Assembly: GCA_047495785.1 (NCBI GenBank) | Contig: JBLDXI010000019.1 | Span: forward strand, 1,798,001 to 1,862,000 | Direction: 5' to 3' | From: Lepidodermella squamata | Lineage: Eukaryota; Gastrotricha | Length of the DNA: 64,000 nt | Program-made: the position numbers and the translations under genes | Notes under the pieces: generated by a model | Told to the model about the DNA's origin: nothing | Database searches by the model: none | What the model saw: the letters and a program-made list of their open reading frames with translations, nothing else | In this document: one piece after another, positions 45,021 through 55,244 of the stretch | Layout: each line of letters starts with the position of its first letter | Position numbering within the stretch: position 1 is the stretch's first letter

Positions 45021-46071
45021 TTAACGCGACAAAACTGATTCAATAAGCGGGTCGAAATCTTCGAATTTCAAAAATGAAATAAGAGATAGAGGCAAATCGA
45101 GTCGATCAATCGAGGAATGTCTCAACAAAAACCCAGCCGGTAAATGGCGAAGAATTTCAAAACGGCAAATTTCCTGCAGTCGAAGTGGAAAATAAGTAGA
45201 AAACTCTTGTAAAAATCCGTCGAATCTCCAGGGCAGAGGTCGCGGGTGAGCCGCTGGATTTTCTCGAAATTCCAGCAGACTTTGTTCGATTTTCGAGAAG
45301 TTAACAGCCGATGATTGGCGAGCGGCCACAATCAGCTTTAAAATTAGAAATCGCATGTGACGGTCGTCCGTTAAAAAGCTGAATCTAGCTACGAATGGGC
45401 GGAATATTCTCGCGAAATTTTCATCCTCGTTAGGGCCAAAAATAGCCCCGGCGTCTAATAATAGCTTGACGACACGGACTTGATCGAATTCGTACCAATC
45501 AACTCCGTTATTTTGCTGGTTCGCGACGATAAAATCGGTTGAAAATGCGAATTTTAATAGGCCAGTTACACGAAAATCAGCGCCATTCTGCAGCAGAATT
45601 CGAACGACTTGAGTTCGAACCTTCTGAACCGATAATTGAAGAGGCGTAACAAGTTGAACGTACTGCCAACTTGCGAAATCTGCGTAGTCCCGGTAGAAAG
45701 GTCCTTCAATGTTGGCGCCGGCTTTAAGCAAAATTTCAACAAAGTCCGGCTTGCCCTGTTCAGCGGCGCGAATTAAGGCGGTTTTCCCGCGTAAATTTCT
45801 CAGATCAACAGCGGCGCCTTTGCCTAGTAACCAGGTGACAATTTCCGGGTTTTCCGATTCGCAGGAATAAATGAGAGCTGTATTTCCGTATTCGTCAGAT
45901 TCGTTGGTGAATTCGGCGTGGAAAAGTTGTTTCACTGCATCGAGATCGCCAGCGGCACATGCTCGAATAAAATCTTTGAAACTGTGAATAAATAAAATAA
46001 TTATTCAGATTTTTTGAGGGCAGAGTAAATTACTTGCGATATCCGATTTCTAGCTTGGATGCTTTAGCCAT
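45021..46071 (-). CDS. Ankyrin repeat and SOCS-box protein (ASB-like)
   Basis: Two exons, 46071-46034 and 45981-45021, joined over a 52-nt GT-AG intron; 332 residues. At least four ankyrin repeats (about 14-43, 44-73, 77-106 and a further one near 'TPLQLSVQKVRTQVVRILLQNGADF'). The C-terminal 278-320 reads as a SOCS box: BC-box 'LQEICRFEILRHL' and a Cul5-box-like 'IDRLDLPLSLISFLKF'. ASB proteins use this box to recruit elongin B/C and cullin-5 as substrate receptors of ubiquitin ligases; the target is unknown. An AATAAA on its strand lies at 44961-44966, so its 3' UTR overlaps that of receptor 6. Confidence 0.85.
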
Positions 46072-48092
46072 CTATAACCACACGGTCTTTTTCCTTTCGC
46101 AGGCAAAAAGAAATTTGGATTCGATGATATGAACCATCTTGAAAGTGCAACACCAGTCCATCATAAGCAAACAGGTTTAAAGGCGCAATTTTTCGTCAGC
46201 TGCCGAACTACATAATTTTTGGGCCGCAATCCAACGCCATCGGGATTCCCTCTATGCGCTATACCCAAATTCCGATAAAAACGAGAGGATGATGTTATTT
46301 TGGAAATTCAGTGATATATGAACATTACGGACATTAAAGTTTTTTTTAGAACAATTGCAATGTCAACATTGGTGACATCGCTAGGTCGCGTACTTAATTA
46401 CCGGAAAATTCGCATAATTCTTGACACACACACTCCGTAAAACAGCAATAAAAAACGTGTTATAGTCCTGTACATATAATACCAGCGGATTTATTTTTAC
46501 GTGTTACCTGCATGAGTACACCGCCATCTGGATTCGTACTCGCAGAAAATTGCCCCTCCCACTCCATGTATATAGTTCAGTTTTGACGTAATCACATATA
46601 TTATAAAATATATAGGTAAGAACTGTGAATATGGCCGCAAAAAACCCCACTACCACTACATGATTATAATCTTAACATTGCTGAATATTTTATTATGTAG
46701 CACGAAATCATGATGTGAATCTAACGCTGGCATAGCATGCCAATGACTTGGCGGAATAAAAACAGGGTTACCTAGCCAATATCAAATCTTCTAACAGCTG
46801 CTGGCAACATCATTTTTGACCTTTCTATAGGAATCTTTTTCATTGTTGTCATTCTATTATTTTCTATGATTATTTTCATTATTACAGCATGGAGGAATAG
46901 TAAATGGAGTAGGAGCAGAGGAATTTAAACTACTTCATAGCTTTATTCGGAAATTTTTTCAATACTTTTTACAGGATTTCATTCAGCATGCTTTTGTTGG
47001 AAATTATGTTATGCTTTGGTTTTAAGATCCAGCTTAATCAATGTCTATTTCCTTTATTTTTTCAATACTATAATTTTCGATTTTAGGCGTATCGTTGCCA
47101 ATAATTTTTTTTAGTGCCGATCTCCTCATTAAAAATCTTCATTGTAACCTTTAATGCCTTTCGCGTAATAACAGGTTCTTCTGCAGTTTTCTCGGGTCGG
47201 AAAAATTGAAGACATTTTTCACATTTCCGTCTTATTCTTAAATTTCCGGGTGAAGAGTCAGCCTCGGTTGCGAGATGGAGTAATTGAATTAAAACTGGAA
47301 CGGAAGGCCACCTCAGCGGCGTCTAAACAAACTTTGCAATAAACGACGGCGGACAGTATCGAAACTACGAAAAAATCGACCGCAACGAGTGCTTTTTTAG
47401 AAACTACAAGGGGGAGTGGCTGCTTGTTGGCTTGATGTGATCATCATCATCATGAAAGATCACATGTCATGATGCTGCAGGTTGATGATGAGAGATCGGA
47501 CGAACAAGTGCGGGCGAGCTAAATTTTATCGATTTTCGGTGCGATAAAAATACACGAATAATAATAAAAAAACGAATCGCCCTCGGTCTGCTTTCACGCG
47601 CGCGCGCAAAACAGACAGACACTTTTATTTTGATCTGCTACTGCTGCTGCCATGTTAATTGTTCAGCTTTGATGATTCAGACGCCTGGCCAAACGACGAC
47701 GACGACTTGCTGCCAGTTGACGGCCAGGCTCGTAAGTTACTACTCGCGTGCCTTCATCTCTCTTTTATCGATTTTTTTCCCTGGTCTTCTCAACACATAC
47801 ACACTTTTTATTGCTGTACATACCATGTTATACACACTCATAAATCCTCTAGATCTTCTTATTTTATTGCTTAACTCATTTTCCATTATTATTGCTACCT
47901 AATGCTTATACTGACCACGCACTACACACAGGTCATCATGTTTTAACACACGCATGTATTTTTCTAGGGCTCGTAACTTTATTCATCAGTTTATAAATTA
48001 CGTATTCTTTTTTAAGGTGGAATTTTTATTTCAATCATACATTTTGTTGCTGATTAATCCGACGAAGAAGAGATAGATTGTAACGTGGAGTC
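46072..48092. other. 2-kb intergenic region upstream of SLC6 gene 2
   Basis: No gene recognised. The part from about 47340 on has simple-sequence and palindromic patches (ATCATCATCATC near 47440-47455, CGCGCGCGCG near 47598-47607) and may hold the promoter and 5' UTR exons of the transporter. Short ORFs near 47630-47900 show no domain. Confidence 0.4.
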
Positions 48093-51000
48093 ATGAAGAG
48101 TGCCAATGGATCGGCGGGCGGGGCCGGTGATGACTACCCGCCAGGGCCAGTGCCGCGCATCAAATCTGTCCGGTCTGTCATGTCAATTGCAGACACGGTG
48201 ACAATCCGCAAGCCGAATGCCGGCTGGAACAACCAGCTCGAGTTCATTTTCACTTGTATATCCTACGCCGTCGGGCTCGGCAATGTCTGGCGTTTCCCCT
48301 ACCTCTGTTATCAAAACGGTGGAGGTAATTCGGCATTTTACCTGAGAAATAACGGTTGATTACGCGATTTTTATTTTCATTTTAGGTGCTTTCCTCATTC
48401 CTTACTGCATTATGCTCATTCTTGTTGGTCTGCCAATTTTCTTCCTCGAACTTTCATTCGGTCAATTTGCATCTCTCGGCCCGCTGACCATTTGGACCAT
48501 CAATCCCTTGTTTAAAGGCAAGTAATTAACTTCGTGTAAAACCGTTTTCATAACTCTAGAATTATTTAAAAAATTCGAATAAAAATATTATTGTCTCTCT
48601 ATTTTCTAGAAAATGTGTTTCGAATTTTCTGAGGTTTTTCAATTTTTTTTGAATATTTTATGCTAGGCCTTGGCTATGCAATGGTCACTGTGACACTCGT
48701 CATTGCTCTGTACTACAACGTTATCATCGCCCAGTGTTTGCTCTACTTCTACCAATCGCTTATTTCGTTGTACTACCAGGAGTTGCCCTGGATGAAGTGT
48801 GGCAACTACTGGAACACGCCCAACTGCACGCAACCTCATCACAAGAACAGCACGATCGAGGTTGTGGCGAAGGAAAACAAAACGCTGCGTATTGGTCCAA
48901 CTCAGGAGTACGAACGCGCTATTGTTGGTACCAACACCGAGGAATATTTTTAGTAAGTCATAAATTTGAGTAATTCACCTGGTTTTCAATTTCTTTAGAT
49001 GACACTTTATTTTAATTTCCGCTAATACTCAATTGCTAGCGAACCGCTCAGATGAAATTAGTCTTTTGGCTCTTGGTTCACGTGGATTAGGACATGAGTT
49101 GGCCTGCATCAATGTCCGATTATTTAAAGTTGAAATAACGGTGGAAATTATTTAATTGCTGGCGACATCGAAGAAGAATCGATTAGCTCTTTAAACATTA
49201 ACGCTTCTGGAATTTTAAGTTGCAAGGACTATCAATGGCCATTAATTAAGTTCGACAAATCTGTGCTCTGTGCCTGAGCCTTTTAAATCCAGAAAGGCCA
49301 CACTCACCTGGACCTAGGACTATGCGGTTCATCCTGCTTAATTATTTTCGGATTCCTCTCAGTTATTGACCGTTTATTCATCCTGAAATTATTTTGGTCT
49401 TACTTTCAGCGGAACCAAATTTTGGAATTTTTGATTGGCGTAAAAACAATTTTCGAAGTCAAGGATGCCATGACTGATCAGCATAATTTGAAATCAATTA
49501 TCTTTAAATAATTTAGCATAAAATTCTGTGTAAGATGGATTCTTCACTGTAGAATTTATACACTGCCTCAATTTCGTAGAAATTCGAAAAACGACCTTGG
49601 GATTATCTAAAATTAAATTCCGCAAAATTTGACTGTAGCGGCATATTGCGGAACCTAATTTTAAATGAATCAAAGGTCACTTTTTGAATATTTCTACGAA
49701 ATTGAGGTAATGTATAAGTTGTATAAGTTCTGTATAAGGCGTCTTATACAGAATTTTTCACTGAATGTAAAGATGATTTGTTTAAAATTATGCCGGTGAA
49801 TCATGACAATCTTGAGTTTCGAAAAGTGGTTTTCGGCTTTTTGAAAATTCTAAAATTTGGTTAAGCCAACAGGCAAATTTGGTTCCGCTAAAAGTAAGAC
49901 CCAAATAAATTGAGCGAAAAACGGGTTCAGAATATACCAGAAGATAGAAATAATCAGCTGATCGTAAAATAAACCGATTCGATTAGAAAGAAGGGAAAGT
50001 TGAATTGCAATTTCGTCTTACTCGAAATTGTGGAAAGCAACGTTTCAATCTTGTCAAATCGTGAATTAAATATTGCGGAGCTGGCTCATGCCGATGATTC
50101 TATATTTTTATTATTATGAAAACTCGAATTTTTGTACTTGGAATGGAAAGGAAGAATATTTAAATTTCTAAAATGTAAAACAATGTTTCCAGGATTTTAC
50201 GTGTGTGAATTGCGGCTCACATGTTTAGATATTTCAGAATTCTTTCGCAAATTCCGTAGAGTAAATTGCGATAGGTGAAATCAAAAGCTGAACCTTTTCC
50301 AGCTTTTTCAATTCTCTGATTTCGCTTGTCGTCGGTGTGTCAATGATTTTTTGGAAGTATCAACCGCTAATTAAGGAGGATTTTTATTAATGTTTCTATT
50401 TCTTTCGTACAGTAATTACGTGCTTCATCAATCACCGGACGGCATCAGTGACCTCGGCGCGCCGCAATTGAACATGGCCATGGCGCTATTAGTCGCGTGG
50501 GTCATCGTCGCTGCCGGTCTAATCAAAGGCATCAAATCACTGGGCAAAATCAGCTACTTCACCGCGCTGTTCCCGTACTTCATGCTCACGGTGCTGCTGA
50601 TCCGAGGGCTGATGCTCGACGGCGCCATGAACGGCCTCATCTACTACGTGAAGCCCGAGTGGCACAAACTGCTCGACCCGGTCGTGTGGCAGCGCGCGGC
50701 TAATCAAATTTTCTATAACCTGTCGTGCGCGACGGGCGGCCTCATCGCCATGGCGTCGTTTAACCGGTTCAACAACAACTGCCTCCGCGATGCGCTCATC
50801 GTGCCTGTCCTCAACGCGCTGACTAGCATTTTCGCCGGCTGCGTCGTCTTCTGCATTCTCGGCTTCATGGCCTATGAGAAGAGCATGGAAGTTAAGGATG
50901 TGGTCAGCGGCGGCCCGGGTCTCGTGTTCATCGCCTACCCGGAGGCGTTGGCTAAACTGCCGTTCGCCCCCATCTGGTCGGTGCTGTTTTTCCTCATGAT

Positions 51001-52883
51001 GTTGACGCTGGGCTTCGGATCCGAGTTGTCCCTTGTTGAGACTGTTCTAACGGCTTTCCAGGACGATTTGAATGAAGTGCTGAATACGAAGTGGCGCAGG
51101 ATTGCCTACCGTATGACTTTCTGCGTCTGCTGCTTCGCCATCGGTCTCGTCATGGTTACCAGGGTAATTTTCTTACTATGATATTACAGGCCAACCTTTT
51201 CCACTCAGCAGTAATTTGCTGAAAAAAATCGAACATTTTTGGCTGGTTTACCATTTATGAATGCTAAATAACTGAAGCAACCGAAAGCTGAAATAGCTAA
51301 AAATATTTGTCGATTTGTCGAATTCATTTTTTGCTGTAGCTTTTGGCTTAGTGAATGAAATCTGATTTATTTACTTATAAATTCTGAATTAAATTTTAGG
51401 ATGGCTATTTTTCTAAACTTTTGAACTTGTTCTAAAATTGCTTAGGTAGAAGATCCCAAAATTTATTTCGCAATTACCTATAAAGTTTGTAAAGCAGAAT
51501 ATCTTTTAGCCGTACCATGTCTTCCCGTTGCGGAACCTAATTTTGCCAAAGTTTGCTTGTCGAATGAATATACAAATGCATGAATTCTGCAATGTAATTG
51601 TTCGAAAGAAATTTAAATAATATTGAAGCAATCTTATTGTCGAAATTTTTAATTCCCCAAACAAAAATTTCGCCGGGTGATTTTGTCATTATTTCGAATT
51701 GGCTAAGTAACCGGGAAATTTAAAAAAATTCGCAGTTTTCAAAGGGCCCTCCTTTTACGGTGAGTGGTACCAAATTTGGAAATTTTCTAGTGGCCTGAAA
51801 TCAATATTCTGATATTTCTTGCGGGTCAAGATTGACCAAAATTTACTCAAAAAATCACATGTTCAGCGTAAAATTTTCTGTAGGAGAGCTCAATTCAGAA
51901 CTCAGTCTTTGCCTAAAATTCGTAGAATTATTCAACAACTAACTCTTGGCATATTTCGACTTTGGTTCCGCTCAACGTAAATTTGGTTTCTGTAACAAAT
52001 ATTCTAGTTTTCTGAGCTTATGAATTTTTTTAAATATTTTGTTATGCATTTTTCTATCAAATTTTTGGGACATTTTGCCAATTCCAACAAACGGCCAAAC
52101 CACCCGGTGAAATTTTCGTCAGCGCCTCTTATGGCTTGGACCTTGGAAAACTATGGTTAAACACTGTTTTCGAAGTACACGTTATACCAAAAATTATCCC
52201 CGCCCATTTCCCATTTATTTTGGTTCCTTCTAAGCTTGAAAATAATTTAATTAATTTTTTTAATTTCTTTATTTCATTGTATCGCCGCTTCAATTTCCTC
52301 AATTTTCGTGATTTTTTTAAACACTTTCATTTTACAGGGTGGCATATACGTGTTGGACCTCGTCGACGCGTACATCTCCTCGGTGGCGCTCATCATCGTG
52401 TGCCTGCTCGAGCTTGTCGCCCTCGCCTGGATCTACGGCTTCCCAAAGTTCGTCTTCTGCGACGACCTGGAGATGATGCTCAACCGCCAGCCGCCGCTCT
52501 TCTTCAAAATCATGTGGCGCTACGTGTCGCCGGTGTGCCTCCTCGCCCTCCTCATCGCCGCCATCGTCAAGTACGAAACGCCGATGATGAAAATCGCCGA
52601 CATTGAAGTGCCTCTGCCGGCTGGCGCCCAGGCTGTCGGCTGGGTGATTGCCATTTTCCCGCTTCTGCTCATTCCGGCCTGGATTTTGTACTACGTCAAA
52701 GTCCTCGGAACGTGCAGCGGCTTGAGCGATCACCTCGAGCCGATGATCAACTGGGGCCCGGCGCAGCCGTCGGACCGAACGGGCCGTTATGCCTACCAGC
52801 AACAGGCCCTCGAGCAGTTGAAGTTGCAGCAGGATTCGGCGACTCAGCGCATGATTTTCAGCGCGGGTGCGGAGGAGATCTAG
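48093..52883 (+). CDS. SLC6 sodium/chloride-coupled transporter, glycine-transporter-like (2)
   Basis: Five exons: 48093-48324, 48386-48517, 48667-48952, 50413-51163, 52338-52883; 648 residues. Paralogue of 36886-41134 with the same intron positions and phases except that exon 4 is undivided. 'GLGNVWRFP' at 61-69, substrate Tyr in '[10 protein letters not shown]', Cys pair around '[10 protein letters not shown]', TM6 '[17 protein letters not shown]', TM8 'GFGSEL' (417-422) with the glycine-transporter-like Gly. Intron 2 again has a GC donor (48518, GCAAGT). Exons 4 and 5 are strikingly GC-rich at third positions compared with exons 1-3 and the AT-rich introns (1.46 and 1.17 kb). AATAAA at 52999-53004. 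Confidence 0.93.
49325..49976. repeat. Long diverged foldback repeat in SLC6 intron
   Basis: The intron (48953-50412) contains an extended inverted repeat of about 650 bp. Matched pairs include 'GGTCTTACTTTCAGCGGAACC' near 49398 with its reverse complement near 49890-49910, 'CTCAATTTCGTAGAAAT' near 49567 with its complement near 49697-49713, and CGGTT at 49325 with AACCG at 49972-49976. The arms are diverged but collinear to a centre near 49630-49640. A related, more decayed sequence lies in the next intron (about 51530-52000). It could be an old foldback transposon; the transcript would form a long hairpin. Confidence 0.65.
51530..52000. repeat. Possible decayed copy of the long foldback family
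   Basis: Shares ordered motifs with the 49325-49976 repeat (GCGGAACCTAATTTTG near 51533, AAAATTTTCTGTA near 51871, TTTGGTTCCGCTCAACGTAAATTTGG near 51962). Seen by eye only. Confidence 0.35.
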
Positions 52884-53628
52884 AAATTAAACGCAAATGA
52901 TAGAAAAAATCAATAGATAAAACTGGTCTATAAATACTACTATTTTTTCGGAAATCTTTAACAAAAATATTGATAATAATAATTGAAGCTGAGTGAGAAA
53001 TAAATGAAAATTCTTTCAGGCATACCTGGATAGATGTACATTAACACTGCCTTATAAAAAGGTCCATGATGTTATATTTTGTTGGCCTTAATTTTGTGCT
53101 GTAGATCTGAATTATTATTTGTTAATAGCAATAAGATTTTCTCTTAGATTTTTCTCGCTCTTGCTCAAAACCTTTTTGAAAGGCAGGTGGCGTATGGTTG
53201 AAGGTGTGTACTAATATTCTCGTATTTTTCGGTGGGATATGGACGACGCGTGTGTGTGTATATAGAAAATAATATTTACCATGATGTCTATTATTCATTA
53301 AATGTGTTAAATTCTGTTGATATATTCATGACAGATTCTGTATTCCGAGTGATTGCCGTCCAAACTCGTGTTTATTGTGACCGATGCTTATTGGCTGATG
53401 ACTGGGAGAATAAAAGACAGATATAGTTAACCATGCATCTTTTTAGAATAAAAAATACCAAGGTGCAATAACTAAAGCGTAAATATACGTTGATTGGAGC
53501 AATACTTGATTTTTGATCAGGAGTTACGGAGTTCCGATTTCTCCTCGCCCGGACAGACTCAAGCTTTCGCCATAAGACGGAGCTTGTGAGAAAATTTGAG
53601 AAATGTTATAAGCAAGGGAACTCAAATG
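52884..53628. other. Intergenic, 3' flank of SLC6 gene 2
   Basis: Polyadenylation signal at 52999-53004. Nothing else recognised. Confidence 0.45.
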
Positions 53629-53926
53629 GGTGTGACTTTTTCATCCGACTAATTTCATCCAAAAATGCGACTTATACATTCGAAATGAAAATATCGATTT
53701 TCCCGAGTTCGATTTTTCCTTAGGGGCATACCCATTTTATGCACCCAATTTTGACCCCCTGAACTGGCAGGATTTTATGGTGAAAGAGTTGTATGGAGAT
53801 CCGAGAAGTCACTTTTTTACTGCAATTTTTTGAAAATATGAATAAGCAAATCGGCAGGTTTTAGTCACATATTTGGTTGCCGGATGAAATACCTAAGAGA
53901 TTGGTCGGATGAAAAAAGTTTTCCCC
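53629..53926. mobile_element. MITE with inverted ends, copy 2
   Basis: Reverse-complement copy of 41398-41691. It is flanked by a 9-bp direct repeat ACTCAAATG (53620-53628 and 53927-53935), which is probably its target-site duplication. Non-coding, 298 bp. Confidence 0.78.
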
Positions 53927-53935
53927 ACTCAAATG

Positions 53936-54683
53936 TCGATTTGGGAAACCTTCTCATCTCCCAAACAAATCATCATTTTAGGAAAAACGTTGGTATGGGT
54001 ACAAGTAGGAGATCTCTCAGTTAACGAAGATAAATGTAGCTCTATCAATCGATTTTTTCGGGCATTTTTGAGCGATCGGGTAATTTTGGACTGTATATAA
54101 ATGCGACTTTGCAAAAATGTATTTTTCTCAATTTCTTCGGAAAACTGATTTTCCGAATTTGACCCAAAGCTCAGAAAAATCGAAACTTTAAAATGCCATT
54201 CCGTATGCAAATGAATTGCCAGAATTGCCAGGATTGCCTGCTAATTGTCCTGAATGTTTTCGATTGCCTAAGTTAGGTAAAAAAGTCATCAGATTTTACC
54301 AAAACAAATCGGAGCTCTGTACCGAAAATCATCACTTAGTGTGATCTTCATAATAAAAATCTTAAGGCGGATATTTTAAATTGATTATGAAAAACTGAAA
54401 AACGAGATAATTCGGCTAATTTCTCTGCTTGATTGTCCGCTTGCATTTTTCATGAAAAATGGGCTCTGTAAACAGCTTGGCCTTGATGGAATCCGTTTGC
54501 TTATTCATATTAGGCTTTATCTTCCTAATTGCCAAGATTTCTAAGATCAGGCAATCCCATTTGTTTCGTCCTTTCATTAGCACTTTGAAGTTCTTGTCGA
54601 TCTCCTCTTTCGCAACGAGTCGTGTACCATTTTAAATGTGATCGGTGTGAATGCGGTGCAGTCTTTTGACCTTGAAAGCTTGC
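53936..54683. other. Intergenic
   Basis: AT-rich, with no gene or repeat recognised. Confidence 0.4.
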
Positions 54684-55138
54684 AGCTTGAATTTATTTCT
54701 GGTTAGTATTTCTTTAGTGTTTTATCATTTTTTACCCAACAAGTGCGGCAACGCAGAACTCACACTCGATAATTTTGCGCGTTCAAATGTCGCCTCGCCT
54801 TTTTCCAAGTCGTAGTCGAATATATGTTTAGCTCTATTAATATTATTCAATCATCTTTTCTCTGAGTGCGAACAGTAGAGTTATCTAACTTAAACATATT
54901 ACTCATTGCTAACGCTTGAAGCTGATTGAACGCTGCGCAGCCAACTGACCCAAATAACTGACAGCTTGAATCTATTTCTGGTGGTTTCTTAGTGACATCG
55001 ACAAGCGAAACAGCGCAGAACTCACACTCGATACTTTAGCGCGAGATTCGCGGCACGTTCCAATCTTTCCTCGCCGTTTTCCAAGTCGTAGTCAATGTGT
55101 TTTTAGCTTCATCAATATTCAATCTTTATTTCTCTGGT
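54684..55138 (+). repeat. Direct duplication upstream of paralogue C
   Basis: Two diverged direct copies, about 54684-54875 and 54962-55138. Shared blocks are AGCTTGAAT(T/C)TATTTCTGG, CGCAGAACTCACACTCGATA and CCAAGTCGTAGTC. The offset is about 260-280 bases. Copy 2 ends just before the coding start of paralogue C, so it may be a duplicated promoter or 5' UTR. Confidence 0.7.
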
Positions 55139-55244
55139 ACGTATTGAACTGACGACCTTGATGTCGTCAACGCGCAGAATAAGCTCAAGTAGCTCTTTCC
55201 TACAGCCTGGTGACAATAAGCGTTTTAAAGGAAATAAAAGAAAA

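Noticed and set aside
52332-52802. Long antisense and alternative-frame ORFs over SLC6-2 exon 5
   Set aside because: Explained by the GC-rich codon usage of the real exon, which removes stops in other frames.
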